Program-made: the position numbers and the translations under genes
Source: Minisyncoccota bacterium
Lineage (GTDB): Bacteria; Pseudomonadota; Alphaproteobacteria; Elsterales; Elsteraceae
Reading direction: 5' to 3'
Assembly (NCBI GenBank): GCA_030054295.1
Contig: JASGCE010000006.1
Span: 1 to 37,271 of the forward strand
Length of the DNA: 37,271 nucleotides
In this document: one piece after another, positions 17,257 to 25,156 of the stretch
How positions within the stretch are numbered: position 1 is the stretch's first letter
Layout: each line of letters opens with the position of its first letter
Notes under the pieces: model-generated
The model's database searches: none
The model's input: only the letters and a program-made list of their open reading frames with translations
What the model was told of the DNA's origin: nothing

Positions 17257-19953
17257 ATGAAAGTAGTTGTCGTCGAATCGCCGGCCAAGGCAAAAACCAT
17301 CAATAAATATCTTGGAAAGAACTATATTGTTTTGGCGAGCTATGGCCATGTGCGCGACCTGCCGCCGCACGATGGTTCGGTGCGCCCAGACGAGAATTTT
17401 GCCATGGACTGGGAGATGGAGAGCCGTGGGCTCCAGCGGGTTTCGGAGATTGCCAAGGCGGTCAAGGGTGCCGATGAACTGATCCTCGCTACCGATCCGG
17501 ACAGAGAGGGTGAGGCAATTTCGTGGCATGTTCTCGAGGCCCTTAAAGAAAAAAAGACCCTGTTAAAATCGGTCGCCGTATCCCGCGTGGTCTTTAACGA
17601 GGTCACCAAGGCCGCCGTTGACAAGGCCTTTGCCAATCCGCGCCAGATTAATCAGGAACTGGTCGATGCCTATTTGGCGAGAAGGGCCCTTGACTATTTG
17701 GTGGGATTTACTCTGTCGCCCATTCTGTGGCGCAAATTACCCGGCAGCAAATCGGCGGGGCGCGTCCAGTCGGTGGCTCTGCGCCTCATCTGTGACCGAG
17801 AGGACGAGATTGAATCCTTTAAGACCACCGAATATTGGACGGTGGGGGTGGAGCTGGCAACCCTGCGCAAAGAAAAATTTACCGCACGCCTGACCCAGCT
17901 TGGCGGGCAGAAGCTCGATAAATTCTCCCTTAAGACCGCAGCGGAGGCGGAGGCGGCAAAAATCGCCATCGAGGCCCAGACCTATTCTGTGGCTGCGGTT
18001 GAACCCAAACAGACCAAAAAGAACCCCTATCCGCCCTTTATGACATCGACCCTGCAACAGGAGGCAAGCCGCAAACTCGGCTATACCGCCAGTCGCACCA
18101 TGCAGATTGCTCAAAAACTCTATGAAGGGATCGAACTGAGCGGCGAAACCGTCGGATTAATCACCTATATGCGAACCGATGGACTCTATATGGCCCCGGA
18201 AGCCATAGAACAGGCGCGGCAGACCATTGTTACCGAATTTGGTCGGGAATATCTGCCCGCTTCGCCGCGACTCTATAAATCCAAACAGAAAAATGCTCAG
18301 GAGGCGCATGAGGCGATTCGCCCTACCGACTTTAGCAAAAAACCCGAGATGGTCGCCAAATACCTCAGTCAAGAACAGGCCAGACTCTATGAATTGATTT
18401 GGAAACGCAGCCTCGCCTGTCAAATGGAATCGGCGATTCTCGATCAGGTCGCCGTCGATATTGACAGTAAGGATGGTTTGATTCGCCTTCGCGCCAATGG
18501 CTCGGTGGTCAAGTTCGCGGGCTTTATGGCGGTGTACCGCGAAGATAGTGATGATCAGGCGGGGTCTAAAAACAATTCCGCAAGCGATGGTGACAGTGAC
18601 GATGATCAGGGGCGGATTCTCCCGGCCATGGCGAAGGGCGAGGCGATTGAACGGAAGCTGGTCACGCCCGAACAGCATTTTACCCAGCCGCCGCCGCGAT
18701 TTACCGAAGCCAGTCTGGTCAAACAGATGGAGGAGCTGGGGATCGGTCGCCCATCAACCTATGCTTCGATCATCGATGTTTTGCAAAATCGAAACTATGT
18801 TCGCCTCGATAATAAACGCTTTATTCCCGAAGACCGTGGGCGGGTGGTTACGGTGTTTTTGACCGAATATTTTGGCAAATATATCGATAGTGGCTTTACC
18901 GCTGGGCTGGAGGAGGAACTGGATGATGTCTCGGGCGGTCGGCTCGACTGGCACGAGGTTCTGCGCAAATTCTGGAATGATTTCTCGGTACAGATTGGCG
19001 AGACCAAGAATCTGACCATCACCCAGGTGATTGATCGACTCGACGAGGTTCTCGCCCCGCATTTTTTTCCAGCGCGCGAAGATGGCACCGATGCCAGGCT
19101 CTGTCCATCCTGCAAGGCTGGCAGGCTGGGGTTGAAACTCGGCAAGACTGGCGGATTTATTGGCTGTTCGACCTATCCCGAGTGCCGCTATACCCGCGCC
19201 TTCAGCGACCATAGTGACGATGGGGAGCCGGGTTCTGCCGGTGGCGTTTTTGAACCCAAGAACCTCGGCAGCGACCCCAAGACCGGTATGGAGGTCACCC
19301 TGCGCAAGGGCCCCTTTGGCATCTATGTCCAGCTGGGGGAGGGCGATAAGACCAACAAACCCAAGCGGGCATCGCTGCTCAAGACTCAGGAACCGGGACA
19401 GATCGATCTGGTCGCCGCCTTGAATCTTCTCGCCCTGCCGCGAGAGATTGGCAAACACCCCGAGACTGGGGAGATGATTCTGGCCGGATTGGGTCGCTTT
19501 GGCCCCTATCTCAAACACGGCAGCAGCTACACTTCCCTGCCCGCCGGTGAAGATCTCATGACTATCGGGATGAATCGCGCAGTTGATATTTTGGCCCAAC
19601 CCAAAACCGGCCGAGCCAAGGCGGTTGCGCTGCGCCAACTCGGGCCCCACCCCAGTGACCAAAAACCCGTCGAGGTCTTTAACGGCAGGTACGGCCCCTA
19701 TATTGCCTGGAATAAGGTTTTTGCGACCCTGCCAAAGTCTGTAAGCCCAGAAGAGGTGACGATTGAGGAGGCCTTGCCCCTGCTCGAGGCCAAGCTGGCG
19801 GCGGGAGGCGGAGGCAAAAGCAAATTCAGCGGTCGTAAATCCACCAAAACCAGCCCGGTTAAAAAAACCGCCGCCAAGGGTACTAAACTCGGGCAGAAGG
19901 CCAGTGCTGCGAAAAAAGCCAGCACCAAAAAGGTTGCGGGAGTGGTGGAGTAG
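17257..19953 (+). CDS. topA: DNA topoisomerase I (type IA)
   Basis: TopA relaxes negatively supercoiled DNA by transient single-strand cleavage. The Toprim domain begins at the N-terminus (VVVVESPAKAKTI, residues 3-15) and holds the metal-binding acidic triad Asp80-Pro-Asp82-Arg-Glu84. The active-site tyrosine is Tyr304, in GLITYMRTDGLY with Arg306. ASRTMQIAQKLYEG and the EAHEAIRPTD motif follow the expected order. One clear C-terminal zinc-ribbon lies near residues 615-645 (CPSC...GCSTYPEC). It is followed by topoisomerase-C repeats and a Lys/Ala/Ser-rich basic tail, common in Alphaproteobacteria. The length of 898 residues is normal. The start ATG at 17257 gives the canonical MKVVVVESP N-terminus. 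Confidence 0.98.
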   Translation: MKVVVVESPAKAKTINKYLGKNYIVLASYGHVRDLPPHDGSVRPDENFAMDWEMESRGLQRVSEIAKAVKGADELILATDPDREGEAISWHVLEALKEKKTLLKSVAVSRVVFNEVTKAAVDKAFANPRQINQELVDAYLARRALDYLVGFTLSPILWRKLPGSKSAGRVQSVALRLICDREDEIESFKTTEYWTVGVELATLRKEKFTARLTQLGGQKLDKFSLKTAAEAEAAKIAIEAQTYSVAAVEPKQTKKNPYPPFMTSTLQQEASRKLGYTASRTMQIAQKLYEGIELSGETVGLITYMRTDGLYMAPEAIEQARQTIVTEFGREYLPASPRLYKSKQKNAQEAHEAIRPTDFSKKPEMVAKYLSQEQARLYELIWKRSLACQMESAILDQVAVDIDSKDGLIRLRANGSVVKFAGFMAVYREDSDDQAGSKNNSASDGDSDDDQGRILPAMAKGEAIERKLVTPEQHFTQPPPRFTEASLVKQMEELGIGRPSTYASIIDVLQNRNYVRLDNKRFIPEDRGRVVTVFLTEYFGKYIDSGFTAGLEEELDDVSGGRLDWHEVLRKFWNDFSVQIGETKNLTITQVIDRLDEVLAPHFFPAREDGTDARLCPSCKAGRLGLKLGKTGGFIGCSTYPECRYTRAFSDHSDDGEPGSAGGVFEPKNLGSDPKTGMEVTLRKGPFGIYVQLGEGDKTNKPKRASLLKTQEPGQIDLVAALNLLALPREIGKHPETGEMILAGLGRFGPYLKHGSSYTSLPAGEDLMTIGMNRAVDILAQPKTGRAKAVALRQLGPHPSDQKPVEVFNGRYGPYIAWNKVFATLPKSVSPEEVTIEEALPLLEAKLAAGGGGKSKFSGRKSTKTSPVKKTAAKGTKLGQKASAAKKASTKKVAGVVE

Positions 19954-19959
19954 AATCTG

Positions 19960-20871
19960 CTATTTCTTGCTTCGATTCAATTCCAGTGTCTGCAACAGAC
20001 TGCGGGCCAGCTCGGCCATCTCCCCTTGATCCTGAACCGCCAGGGCGGCAAGCCAGGCCCTTCTCGCGCCATTGACATTGCCGGTCGCGCTAAAAAGATT
20101 GCCGCTCTCGATCAAGGCCCCCTGATGCTGTGGCGATGCCGACAGAATCTGGTCAATCCCCTGACGAGCCGCTGCAAATTCACCAAGATGGCGCAGGGCC
20201 GTTGCCCGCAACAACAGAGCATCATTCAAGGATGGCGAGGCTAAATTCCGTGGCATTTTTTGCACCGCCAGATCAAGATCGCTCAAGGCCCCGCGCCAAT
20301 TCGACTGTTTGCCCAGGATAATGGCGCGGTCAATCAAAAGTTCAGGATCATCCGAATTGAGTTTAATCGCGCGGGTCAGCTCGGTGACCGCACTGCCTCC
20401 GTCCCCGCCAAGATCATAAAGCACCCCGGCCTGATCCAGGATCAAACTGCGCAGTTTGACGGTTGATTTTGAACTGGTCTCCCCCTCGAGCGGCGACATG
20501 TCCTGGGCCAGATTATGCAGGGTGGAGGCAGCCGCAATAATGTGACCCTGGTGGTAAAGGGCCAGGGCGAGGCAATGGATAGCAGCAAAACCTCCCCCCT
20601 CCTCCTGCCAGCCCCTGGCATATTCAACCGCAAAAACCGGGTCGGGTTTAAGGGCAGCCAAACAGGCCCGGTATCGCGCCTCTGATTCTGGATCAAAGGG
20701 CAGCCCCACTTCTAACTGGCGGTCAATCCGAACTGTCGAACCGGACAATGGGGCAGCGGTAAGATCCTTTGCCATATGGCAAAAAATCAGCCCACTGCTA
20801 ATGGCTAAAATCAAAAATGGTTTTTGATTAAGCCACGGCAAACTATTTACAATCCTTGACCCAAACATCAT
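19960..20871 (-). CDS. TPR-repeat protein, probably exported or membrane-anchored
   Basis: The N-terminus has a hydrophobic stretch (PFLILAISSGLIFCHMA) that could be a signal peptide or anchor. The remainder is helical with tetratricopeptide-like pairs, such as DQAGVLYDLGGDGGSAVTELTRAIKLNSDDPELLIDRAIIL, then WRGALSDLDLAVQKMP and LLLRATALRHLGEFAAARQGIDQIL. TPR arrays mediate protein-protein contact, and no enzyme activity is implied. The gene overlaps the 3' end of the DUF2155 gene by about 30 nt. I prefer the start at 20871 (GGAAC upstream) over 20892, which lacks a Shine-Dalgarno, but this is uncertain. The last residues (LNRSKK) sit 6 nt from the convergent topA stop. Function unknown. Confidence 0.7.
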   Translation of the reverse strand: MMFGSRIVNSLPWLNQKPFLILAISSGLIFCHMAKDLTAAPLSGSTVRIDRQLEVGLPFDPESEARYRACLAALKPDPVFAVEYARGWQEEGGGFAAIHCLALALYHQGHIIAAASTLHNLAQDMSPLEGETSSKSTVKLRSLILDQAGVLYDLGGDGGSAVTELTRAIKLNSDDPELLIDRAIILGKQSNWRGALSDLDLAVQKMPRNLASPSLNDALLLRATALRHLGEFAAARQGIDQILSASPQHQGALIESGNLFSATGNVNGARRAWLAALAVQDQGEMAELARSLLQTLELNRSKK

Positions 20872-21226
20872 AGACCGGATGTTCCAATGCATTTAAAGCG
20901 GGGGATTCGGCAAACATCCAACCGGTGAACCATTTGATTCGGGTTAAATCCGTCTTGACTTCAAAAACCTGGACAAAGGCCGCTGTATCAGGGGTTTCCT
21001 CGGGCGGTTGTTTGCGGCATTTCAGGGCGATGATCCTTAAGGTGCCGAAACGAATCTCCTTACCAATCGGGGCCTCGAGATTGCTGATACGGGCGGTTAC
21101 CTTATCGAGGGCCTGCAGAATGACCGTCGATTCTGCGGCAGCATTGCCCGTCCAAAAACTGACCATCAGAGCCACCGCAAGGGCAATAACAACCTGGACT
21201 CTGCGGCAAATAAAATATCCCGCCAT
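20843..21226 (-). CDS. DUF2155 domain protein, predicted periplasmic
   Basis: Starting at the ATG at 21226, the protein is about 127 residues with a clear signal peptide: a basic n-region (CRRVQ), a hydrophobic core (VVIALAVALMVSFW) and an AAA cleavage site before ESTVILQAL. The mature part carries the DUF2155 pattern: LDKVTARISNLEAPIGKEIRFGTL, the Cys in ALKCRKQPPEETPDTAAF, then GWMFAESPALNALEHPVYDVWVKDC. Two cysteines could form a disulfide. The frame is open further upstream to 21331, but that stretch overlaps the mlaD-like gene and lacks signal-peptide features. The start lies 4 nt after the stop of the MlaD-like gene. The family is restricted mainly to Alphaproteobacteria and its role is not established. 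Confidence 0.85.
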   Translation of the reverse strand: MAGYFICRRVQVVIALAVALMVSFWTGNAAAESTVILQALDKVTARISNLEAPIGKEIRFGTLRIIALKCRKQPPEETPDTAAFVQVFEVKTDLTRIKWFTGWMFAESPALNALEHPVYDVWVKDCK

Positions 21227-21230
21227 CAAA

Positions 21231-21725
21231 CTATTTCTTGCCCGAATCTTTTGCATCATTGCCATTTTTTCCCGCCGAGACATTGGTTCCTGCCGACATA
21301 AAGACCTTACCGAGCAGATCCGATAGATCAACCGCGCCTTGGCTATATTGGAAACGGTCGCCGTTTTTTAAAACCCCATCAGAGCCACCCACCAACAGGC
21401 GAATATAGTTTCCACCCAGCAATCCTTCCGAGCCGATGGTCACGATGGAATCGTCGGGAATCTTAACCTCGTCATTAATCGTCAGTTCGACCATGGCCAA
21501 AAAGCTGGTTGGGTCGAGCTTGACCGACCTTACCGTACCGACCTTAATCCCGCTAATCTTTACCGCCGTACCAATACCCACCCCCTGCACCGATTGAAAC
21601 TGGGCGAGAAGACTATAGCTGTTGCGGCTGGTCGAATTGGTAGTGCTAAAGGTATAAAATGCGAATAGTACTGCCACCAACAGTACGCCAGTCCCGACCA
21701 GGGTTTCGACAAGATTTTTATGCAT
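21231..21725 (-). CDS. MlaD-family (MCE-domain) lipid-transport protein
   Basis: The protein has one N-terminal membrane anchor (ETLVGTGVLLVAVLFAFYTF) and a single MCE domain: SLLAQFQSVQGVGIGTAVKISGIKVGTV, then PDDSIVTIGSEGLLGGNYIRL. The polar C-terminal tail of about 30 residues is Asn/Gly/Lys-rich. MlaD hexamers form the periplasmic ring of the Mla system, which moves phospholipids between outer and inner membranes. The permease (MlaE) and ATPase (MlaF) genes are not here. They are commonly found elsewhere in Alphaproteobacteria, where this gene sits beside the NDUFA12 and DUF2155 genes as it does here. A GTG at 21737 would add four residues; the ATG at 21725 gives the usual short N-terminus. 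Confidence 0.88.
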   Translation of the reverse strand: MHKNLVETLVGTGVLLVAVLFAFYTFSTTNSTSRNSYSLLAQFQSVQGVGIGTAVKISGIKVGTVRSVKLDPTSFLAMVELTINDEVKIPDDSIVTIGSEGLLGGNYIRLLVGGSDGVLKNGDRFQYSQGAVDLSDLLGKVFMSAGTNVSAGKNGNDAKDSGKK

Positions 21726-21760
21726 TATTAAACTCACGATTGTGGCAAGAGAAAACAGAA

Positions 21761-22153
21761 TTATGAATTGGGATTCCAGGGTTCGTAGTCGCGGGCTGGT
21801 GTCCTATCCGAAGCTGTAGCGGATGATCGCGCGGAAGGTTTGCGAGCATAGAGGGTTCCAGTCAAGTTTGGCAAAAATGACTTTTGCCAGAAGCGTCTTT
21901 TGGGTTGGGAATTACCCACCGGGGCCAAGCCACTATAATGAAGCCAGCCATGCCATTCGGCCGGAACCTTAGAGGCCTCCACCATACCGCGATAAAGGAC
22001 CCAACGGCGCTGACCCGAACCACGACCGGTGCCATGACCCAAACGAGTCTCCTTCCGCGCAAATCTTTGACAATAGTATCGGTTGCCGAATTCATCGGTA
22101 CCGACCTTTTTGCCCACCAGCACTGTCGCCAAAACCGTTCCAAGATCCGCCAT
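21761..22153 (-). CDS. NDUFA12-like NADH:ubiquinone oxidoreductase accessory subunit
   Basis: This is the homologue of the 17.2-kDa (NDUFA12) accessory subunit of respiratory complex I, which occurs in mitochondria and Alphaproteobacteria. It sits on the peripheral arm. Diagnostic stretches are GKKVGTDEFGNRYYCQ near residue 15, RRWVLYRGMVEASKVPAEWHGWLHY (about 49-73) and FWQKSFLPNLTGT (about 87-99), ending DYEPWNP. The length of 130 residues is normal. It is the first gene of a minus-strand group NDUFA12-mlaD-DUF2155-TPR. The 36-nt gap to the mlaD-like gene is compatible with cotranscription. The protein is charged and basic with no membrane segment. Confidence 0.93.
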   Translation of the reverse strand: MADLGTVLATVLVGKKVGTDEFGNRYYCQRFARKETRLGHGTGRGSGQRRWVLYRGMVEASKVPAEWHGWLHYSGLAPVGNSQPKRRFWQKSFLPNLTGTLYARKPSARSSATASDRTPARDYEPWNPNS

Positions 22154-22233
22154 AAATCAGCCTCGATAGACTATTGATACACCATAGATTCAGGCGAACT
22201 ATGGCAGAATTGCGACCATGATTCAATCAAATG

Positions 22234-23550
22234 TCAGATTCCGCTGGTAAGTTCTTGATTTTTTATAATATCGGATAGATATTCGAGGCATTGAGCGCGA
22301 TTGGGTTGGCAGTTTTTAGCCTCCCACCAAACCTCGACCAGCCTAAAGACCTCCCCCACTCTTTTACCGGGGGGGATTCCGTGGGCCAGAATATCCTCTC
22401 CACTGATGGGGAGATCAACCTCCTCCCACTGGCTGGTCAGTTCGGTCAGGGCAATGATTTGAGCGGGGTTGATCTTTTGGCTGTGAATATCGGCCCGGGC
22501 CAGGGTTATGATACTGGCATCCCTGACCCGTTCCGACCCATAGTGCCGTAAATAATGACAGGGATTAACCAAAACCTGACCAAATTCAGTGGAGATCAGA
22601 TCGCATTCCGCCATAAATTTTTGATCGGCCTTAGATAGTTTAAATTTTTTTGCAAGTTCCTCGCCAGTATTTGGCGGCAGCAGGGCCATAATGCGCCGCC
22701 GCGCCGATGGGGGCAATTCGAGTTTTTCCTCCATCTCGATCAACCGTGCCAATACCGCCACGGCCCCCAGTTTGATCTCGGGGATGAAGGTTTTAAGAAT
22801 GCCACGGCTGACCATCAAGACCAGAACCGCGCAGGGTTCAGGGGCGAGCAGCAGTTTTTTAAACTCGTTCCATAGTCTCTCGACCGACAAACGAGTCAAA
22901 AGCTTTGAATTTTCCACCGCCGCGGCCAGATCAATCGACAGGGGCGGAACCTTGCCATACCAGGCCAGAAACCTAAAATAGCGCAGAATCCGCAGGTGAT
23001 CTTCGATAATTCTTTGTTGTGGATTGCCGATAAAGCGAATCAATCCGGCCTGTAGATCATCAATCCCGCCCAAGGGGTCGTAAAGATTGCCCTGACAATC
23101 GCAATAGATAGCATTCATGGTCAGGTCGCGACGGGCTGCATCCTCCGCCCAGCTATCCAGCCAGCTTACGGTGGCGTGGCGACCATCGGTGGCATCATCG
23201 CGGCGCAGAGTGGTAATCTCGACGCGCCAGCCCCCCTCCTTGGCCTTGCCGACCAAGACCGTGACCGTGCCATAGGCAATGCCACTCGGGATGACGACAA
23301 AACCCACCGCCTCCGCCCTTTGCGTCACCTGGTCGGGAGTCCATTGCGTCGCCAAGTCAATATCGTGACCAAAGGGCAATTGCAGCAGCCAATCGCGGAC
23401 ACAGCCGCCCACAAACCGCGTTGTCCCCTGCGGCTGGTCGAGTGCCGCCAGCAAGGGTTGCAACAGCGGGTCGGTAAGCCATGAAGGCTGGCTTAAATGA
23501 TTCAAGGGCTGGGTCGCGGCAGCCGAGGACAGGTTAAAAAAACTAGCCAT
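22234..23550 (-). CDS. CCA-adding / poly(A) polymerase family tRNA nucleotidyltransferase
   Basis: This class II nucleotidyltransferase adds or repairs the CCA end of tRNA, or adds poly(A). The head domain has the expected FVGGCVRDWLL (residues 47-56) followed by the catalytic Asp pair in GHDIDLA (Asp63, Asp65). The neck then shows RRDLTMNAIYCDCQGNLYDPLGGIDDL and RIIEDHLRILRYFRF, where the Arg and Asp residues select ATP and CTP. The 438-residue length fits the alphaproteobacterial CCA-adding type. Its start overlaps the stop of the NUDIX gene by 8 nt, so translation is probably coupled. Sequence alone does not separate CCA-adding from poly(A) activity with certainty; the neighbourhood favours CCA addition. 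Confidence 0.92.
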   Translation of the reverse strand: MASFFNLSSAAATQPLNHLSQPSWLTDPLLQPLLAALDQPQGTTRFVGGCVRDWLLQLPFGHDIDLATQWTPDQVTQRAEAVGFVVIPSGIAYGTVTVLVGKAKEGGWRVEITTLRRDDATDGRHATVSWLDSWAEDAARRDLTMNAIYCDCQGNLYDPLGGIDDLQAGLIRFIGNPQQRIIEDHLRILRYFRFLAWYGKVPPLSIDLAAAVENSKLLTRLSVERLWNEFKKLLLAPEPCAVLVLMVSRGILKTFIPEIKLGAVAVLARLIEMEEKLELPPSARRRIMALLPPNTGEELAKKFKLSKADQKFMAECDLISTEFGQVLVNPCHYLRHYGSERVRDASIITLARADIHSQKINPAQIIALTELTSQWEEVDLPISGEDILAHGIPPGKRVGEVFRLVEVWWEAKNCQPNRAQCLEYLSDIIKNQELTSGI

Positions 23551-24160
23551 TAGCCAATAACCGCGAATAGTCTTCGATTCTTTGGCGGAACTGGGCGATG
23601 ATCATGGCGGTCGCGCCCCAAATCCTAAATTGATTAAAATGAATCGTCTCGCAATTCCTGAGTCCAACCGAGGTTTGAATCATCTCGGTGCGATAGTTTT
23701 GCGCGGTTAACAAAAAAGCCAAGGGTACTTCAAAAATCTCGTGAACCTCGGCGGGATTGGCGACCATTGCAACCCGCGAATCGACCAGAGCCACCACCGG
23801 ATGAATGACAAAACCAGTTCCAGTATAGACTTCGGGCAGGGTGGTGATAACCTCGACCTGATGATGAATAATGCCAATCTCTTCAAAGGCTTCGCGCTTG
23901 GCGGTAGCGACCAGATCGGCATCGAGCCCATCGACACAGCCGCCGGGAAAACTGATTTGACCAGGATGGTCGGTCAGGTCGGGGCTGCGTTTGGTAAAGA
24001 CGACACTATAGCCATCGCTTCTCTCGACAAAGGGCACCAGCACCGCAGCGGTCCTGATTTTGCGAGATGTTACGGATTTAGCCGTTACCCGCCCGGCCGT
24101 GTGGTGCGGGGTCTGTAGTGCGCGAATTAAATTTTCTCTCTGACTAATGATTTTTTCCAT
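23543..24160 (-). CDS. NUDIX hydrolase, CoA-pyrophosphatase-like
   Basis: This is a 205-residue NUDIX enzyme. The box reads GQISFPGGCVDGLDADLVATAKREAFEEIGI in two parts, with the catalytic REAFEEIG (residues 89-96) intact. The preceding LTDHPGQISFPGG and the following helix match the YeaB/NudL group, which hydrolyses CoA and its derivatives to 3',5'-ADP and phosphopantetheine. The first Glu of the consensus box (Gx5E) is an Asp or shifted position here, a variant seen in this group. The gene ends inside the start of the nucleotidyltransferase gene. In relatives a DUF1285 gene lies directly upstream; here a 360-bp repeat cluster has been inserted between them. Confidence 0.9.
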   Translation of the reverse strand: MEKIISQRENLIRALQTPHHTAGRVTAKSVTSRKIRTAAVLVPFVERSDGYSVVFTKRSPDLTDHPGQISFPGGCVDGLDADLVATAKREAFEEIGIIHHQVEVITTLPEVYTGTGFVIHPVVALVDSRVAMVANPAEVHEIFEVPLAFLLTAQNYRTEMIQTSVGLRNCETIHFNQFRIWGATAMIIAQFRQRIEDYSRLLANG

Positions 24161-24227
24161 GGTTCTAGTCTAGTGGATTTTGTTGTTTTGTCGAATCGTA
24201 AAGAGGAATCTATCACCTTCCATATTT

Positions 24228-24590
24228 GTCATTACCCGCCGCTGCTCTTCCACCGATTGTCATTCCCCGCGCGAAGCGTCGGGGAATCCAGAGTCACAGA
24301 ACAAAACTATGGTGCAGACCCGCTGGATTCCCCGTCTGCGGTTGCCCCTTGCGGGTCAACCTGGCGGGGAATGACAATAAAAAGGGACACCGCCTACCCA
24401 CCCTTGTCATTACCCGCCGTTACGATAGCAGCGAGACGGGTAATCTCGCTTTGCTATCAGAGAGTACAAAAGAAAAGCGAGATTCCCCGTCTGCGGTTGC
24501 CCCTTGCGGGTCAACCTGGCGGGGAATGACAATAAAAAGGGGCGGTTGCACCTGACGGTTAAGCTTGCGGGGAATGATAATGAGGAGTTG
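24228..24590. repeat. Composite GGGGAATGAC-type palindromic repeat with exact 61-bp duplication
   Basis: The 442-nt gap between the NUDIX and DUF1285 genes is filled by fragments of one repeat family whose ends read TGTCATTCCCCGC or its complement GCGGGGAATGACA. A 61-base segment at 24326-24386 recurs without a mismatch at 24481-24541 (starting GATTCCCCGTCTGCGG, ending AATAAAAAGGG). Between the two lies a related TGTCATTACCCGCC unit with GAGACGGGTAATCTCGC. Short ORFs across it encode repeated Pro/Gly/Arg-rich peptides and are not credible genes. The perfect identity of the two copies suggests recent duplication or gene conversion. Confidence 0.8.
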
Positions 24591-24602
24591 CAATGCCAGC
24601 GC

Positions 24603-25133
24603 TCAGTCCACACCGTCAAATGCAAAAAACTCGCCACAGCTCCATAGTCCGAGCTTCGAGCCATCATCCCCTTGGGCCAGAGCCAAATCGACCAACTGAT
24701 AAAATACCGGCCGGTTTATCAAGCCCATCAGATTATCACGGACGAGAATGTAGGGTCTTGGCTCGCCATCGGCTTTAAACCGAATCGACAGGGGATGATC
24801 AGAATCAAGTCTGACCTCCTCCCCCAAACTGGTCGTAAAAAAAATCTGCTGGTCTTGACCCGCGCCAAGGCTGCGCATCGCCACCACGACAAAGGGGGCA
24901 TCATCAACGATAATCCGGCCCCGCTCCGCCGGAGTGACCAGAAAATACTCATCCCCCTCCCGCCGCAACACCGAAGCAAATAACTTGACCAGAGCCATCC
25001 GCCCAATCGGCGAATTCTGATAGTACCAGGTGCCATCGACGCCAATCCGCATCGACAGGTCGCCACAGTCAAAGGGCAATCGCCGCGGTGGCAAGGATTG
25101 GTCCGGGGATGATTTAAAAAGATTATCCATCAT
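24603..25133 (-). CDS. DUF1285 domain protein
   Basis: This 176-residue soluble protein matches DUF1285: FDCGDLSMRIGVDGTWYYQNSPIGR (about residues 21-45), then KLFASVLRREGDEYFLVTPAERGRI and DDAPFVVVAMRS. It ends in a short region that includes LYSLIGLWSCGEFF-like sequence near the C-terminus. Structures of the family show a small two-domain fold, but no activity has been assigned. In many Alphaproteobacteria it is followed by the NUDIX and CCA-adding genes, the same order as here apart from the inserted repeat. It lies 23 nt downstream of ettA on the same strand. Confidence 0.85.
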   Translation of the reverse strand: MMDNLFKSSPDQSLPPRRLPFDCGDLSMRIGVDGTWYYQNSPIGRMALVKLFASVLRREGDEYFLVTPAERGRIIVDDAPFVVVAMRSLGAGQDQQIFFTTSLGEEVRLDSDHPLSIRFKADGEPRPYILVRDNLMGLINRPVFYQLVDLALAQGDDGSKLGLWSCGEFFAFDGVD

Positions 25134-25156
25134 CCCCTATTGATAGTCGGTATTGA

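Noticed and set aside
18754-19662. 302-codon minus-strand ORF within topA
   Set aside because: It is a long shadow of a GC-biased gene; the plus strand encodes the complete topoisomerase with all motifs.
24173-24555. Three overlapping plus-strand ORFs with repeated Pro/Gly/Arg-rich peptides
   Set aside because: They are translations of the palindromic repeat, including both copies of the 61-bp unit in different frames, and have no Shine-Dalgarno or recognisable domain.
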